DNA of 64,000 nt. Source: SAR202 cluster bacterium Casp-Chloro-G4. GTDB lineage: Bacteria; Chloroflexota; Dehalococcoidia; Lucifugimonadales; JADFKI01. The position numbers were made by a program, and so were the translations under genes. The notes beneath the pieces are model-generated. The model searched no databases. It had not been told where the DNA came from and saw only the letters and a program-made list of their open reading frames with translations. Numbering within the stretch: the first letter of the stretch is position 1; every line of letters begins with the position of its first letter. The stretch covers positions 1 through 64,000 of the forward strand of contig MUCK01000024.1 of NCBI GenBank assembly GCA_002816705.1. Direction: 5' to 3'. Shown in pieces: positions 62,165 through 64,000 of this stretch.

Positions 62165-62193
62165 GACGGTGGGTTTACCCGCCGTCTTTTTTT
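62165..62193 (+). terminator. Terminator-like hairpin in the rRNA leader
   Basis: Stem GACGGTGGG/CCCGCCGTC (one G-U pair) with a 4-nt loop, followed by seven T. It lies between the 23S promoter and the 23S gene, and just before a boxA-like element. It could be an attenuator, or the end of an independent short RNA (about 62108-62190). Confidence 0.7.
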
Positions 62194-62194
62194 A

Positions 62195-62206
62195 GTTCTT
62201 TAACAA
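62195..62206 (+). promoter_or_regulatory. boxA-like antitermination element
   Basis: GTTCTTTAACAA matches the rRNA boxA core (TGCTCTTTAACA in E. coli) except for one base in the core. It binds the NusB-NusE complex in other bacteria. It follows the terminator-like hairpin by 1 nt and precedes the 23S gene by about 60 nt. Confidence 0.55.
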
Positions 62207-62268
62207 CTGAATATGTCCTGCGAATTAAAATTAACAATACCGAGTTAAGTAAATAATCCTTAATGTGG

Positions 62269-64000
<1,732 letters not shown>

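Overview
The window looks like a chromosomal segment of a free-living, aquatic-type member of the Chloroflexota, most likely near the SAR202/Dehalococcoidia lineage. This is inferred from gene content, not from a computed phylogeny. The hints are three CaiB/BaiF class III CoA-transferases, an LLM flavin oxidoreductase, lipoproteins with Thr/Pro linkers, a UbiX/UbiA/UbiD cluster, and a 23S rRNA gene that has its own promoter and no 16S gene in front of it. Coding density is high. I see no insertion sequence, prophage, CRISPR array, tRNA or plasmid function.

Layout. 1-5.2 kb (minus): pnp (cut by the left edge) and rpsO with a terminator between them, a lipoprotein gene interrupted by an in-frame stop, and an alpha/beta hydrolase. 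5.2-11.7 kb (minus): an amidase with its small GatC/AtzG-like partner, a membrane Ser/Thr kinase next to an FHA-winged-helix regulator, an MFS transporter and a short unknown gene. 11.8-15.1 kb (minus): cmk-plsC-glmS. 15.2-17.8 kb (minus): two coupled CoA-transferases, divergent from an acid-sugar kinase and a hydroxyacid dehydrogenase (plus, to 20.3 kb). 20.4-27.8 kb (minus): PHP phosphoesterase, a one-subunit TPP enzyme, ubiX-ubiA-ubiD, a CinA/nucleotidyltransferase fusion, a sugar epimerase and a frameshifted HPP membrane protein. 27.8-32.4 kb (plus): a potassium operon (TrkH, TrkA, Usp, two lone TrkA-N proteins) ending in prephenate dehydratase. 32.4-37.1 kb (minus): two small envelope proteins, an MfnB-like enzyme with a TusA-like tail beside a DapA-family aldolase, then hemA and rpmB. 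37.2-43.0 kb (plus): FakA/DegV, recG and a VOC protein. 43.1-48.3 kb (minus): CvpA-like protein, aconitase, 7Fe ferredoxin and a third CoA-transferase. 48.8-55.2 kb (plus): a small secreted protein, a histidine kinase with two lone receivers, an epimerase, an acetamidase/formamidase and rmuC. 55.2-61.7 kb: an atypical kinase and a lipoprotein (minus), coaE (plus), LLM oxidoreductase (minus), an EthD-like protein and a DHA2 MFS transporter (plus), and a small membrane protein (minus). From 62.07 kb: a strong promoter, a terminator-like hairpin, a boxA-like element and the first about 1.7 kb of 23S rRNA, cut by the right edge.

How the genes fit together. Housekeeping operons (RNA turnover and ribosome, amino-sugar and lipid precursors, heme, CoA, TCA cycle) are mixed with catabolic and signalling modules. 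The items most worth following are the MfnB-TusA fusion with its aldolase neighbour, the kinase/FHA-regulator pair with a palindrome at the regulator promoter, the CoA-transferase pair in which one copy lacks the catalytic Asp, the G9-tract frameshift in the HPP gene, the in-frame stop in the lipoprotein gene, and the promoter-terminator-boxA leader of the 23S gene.
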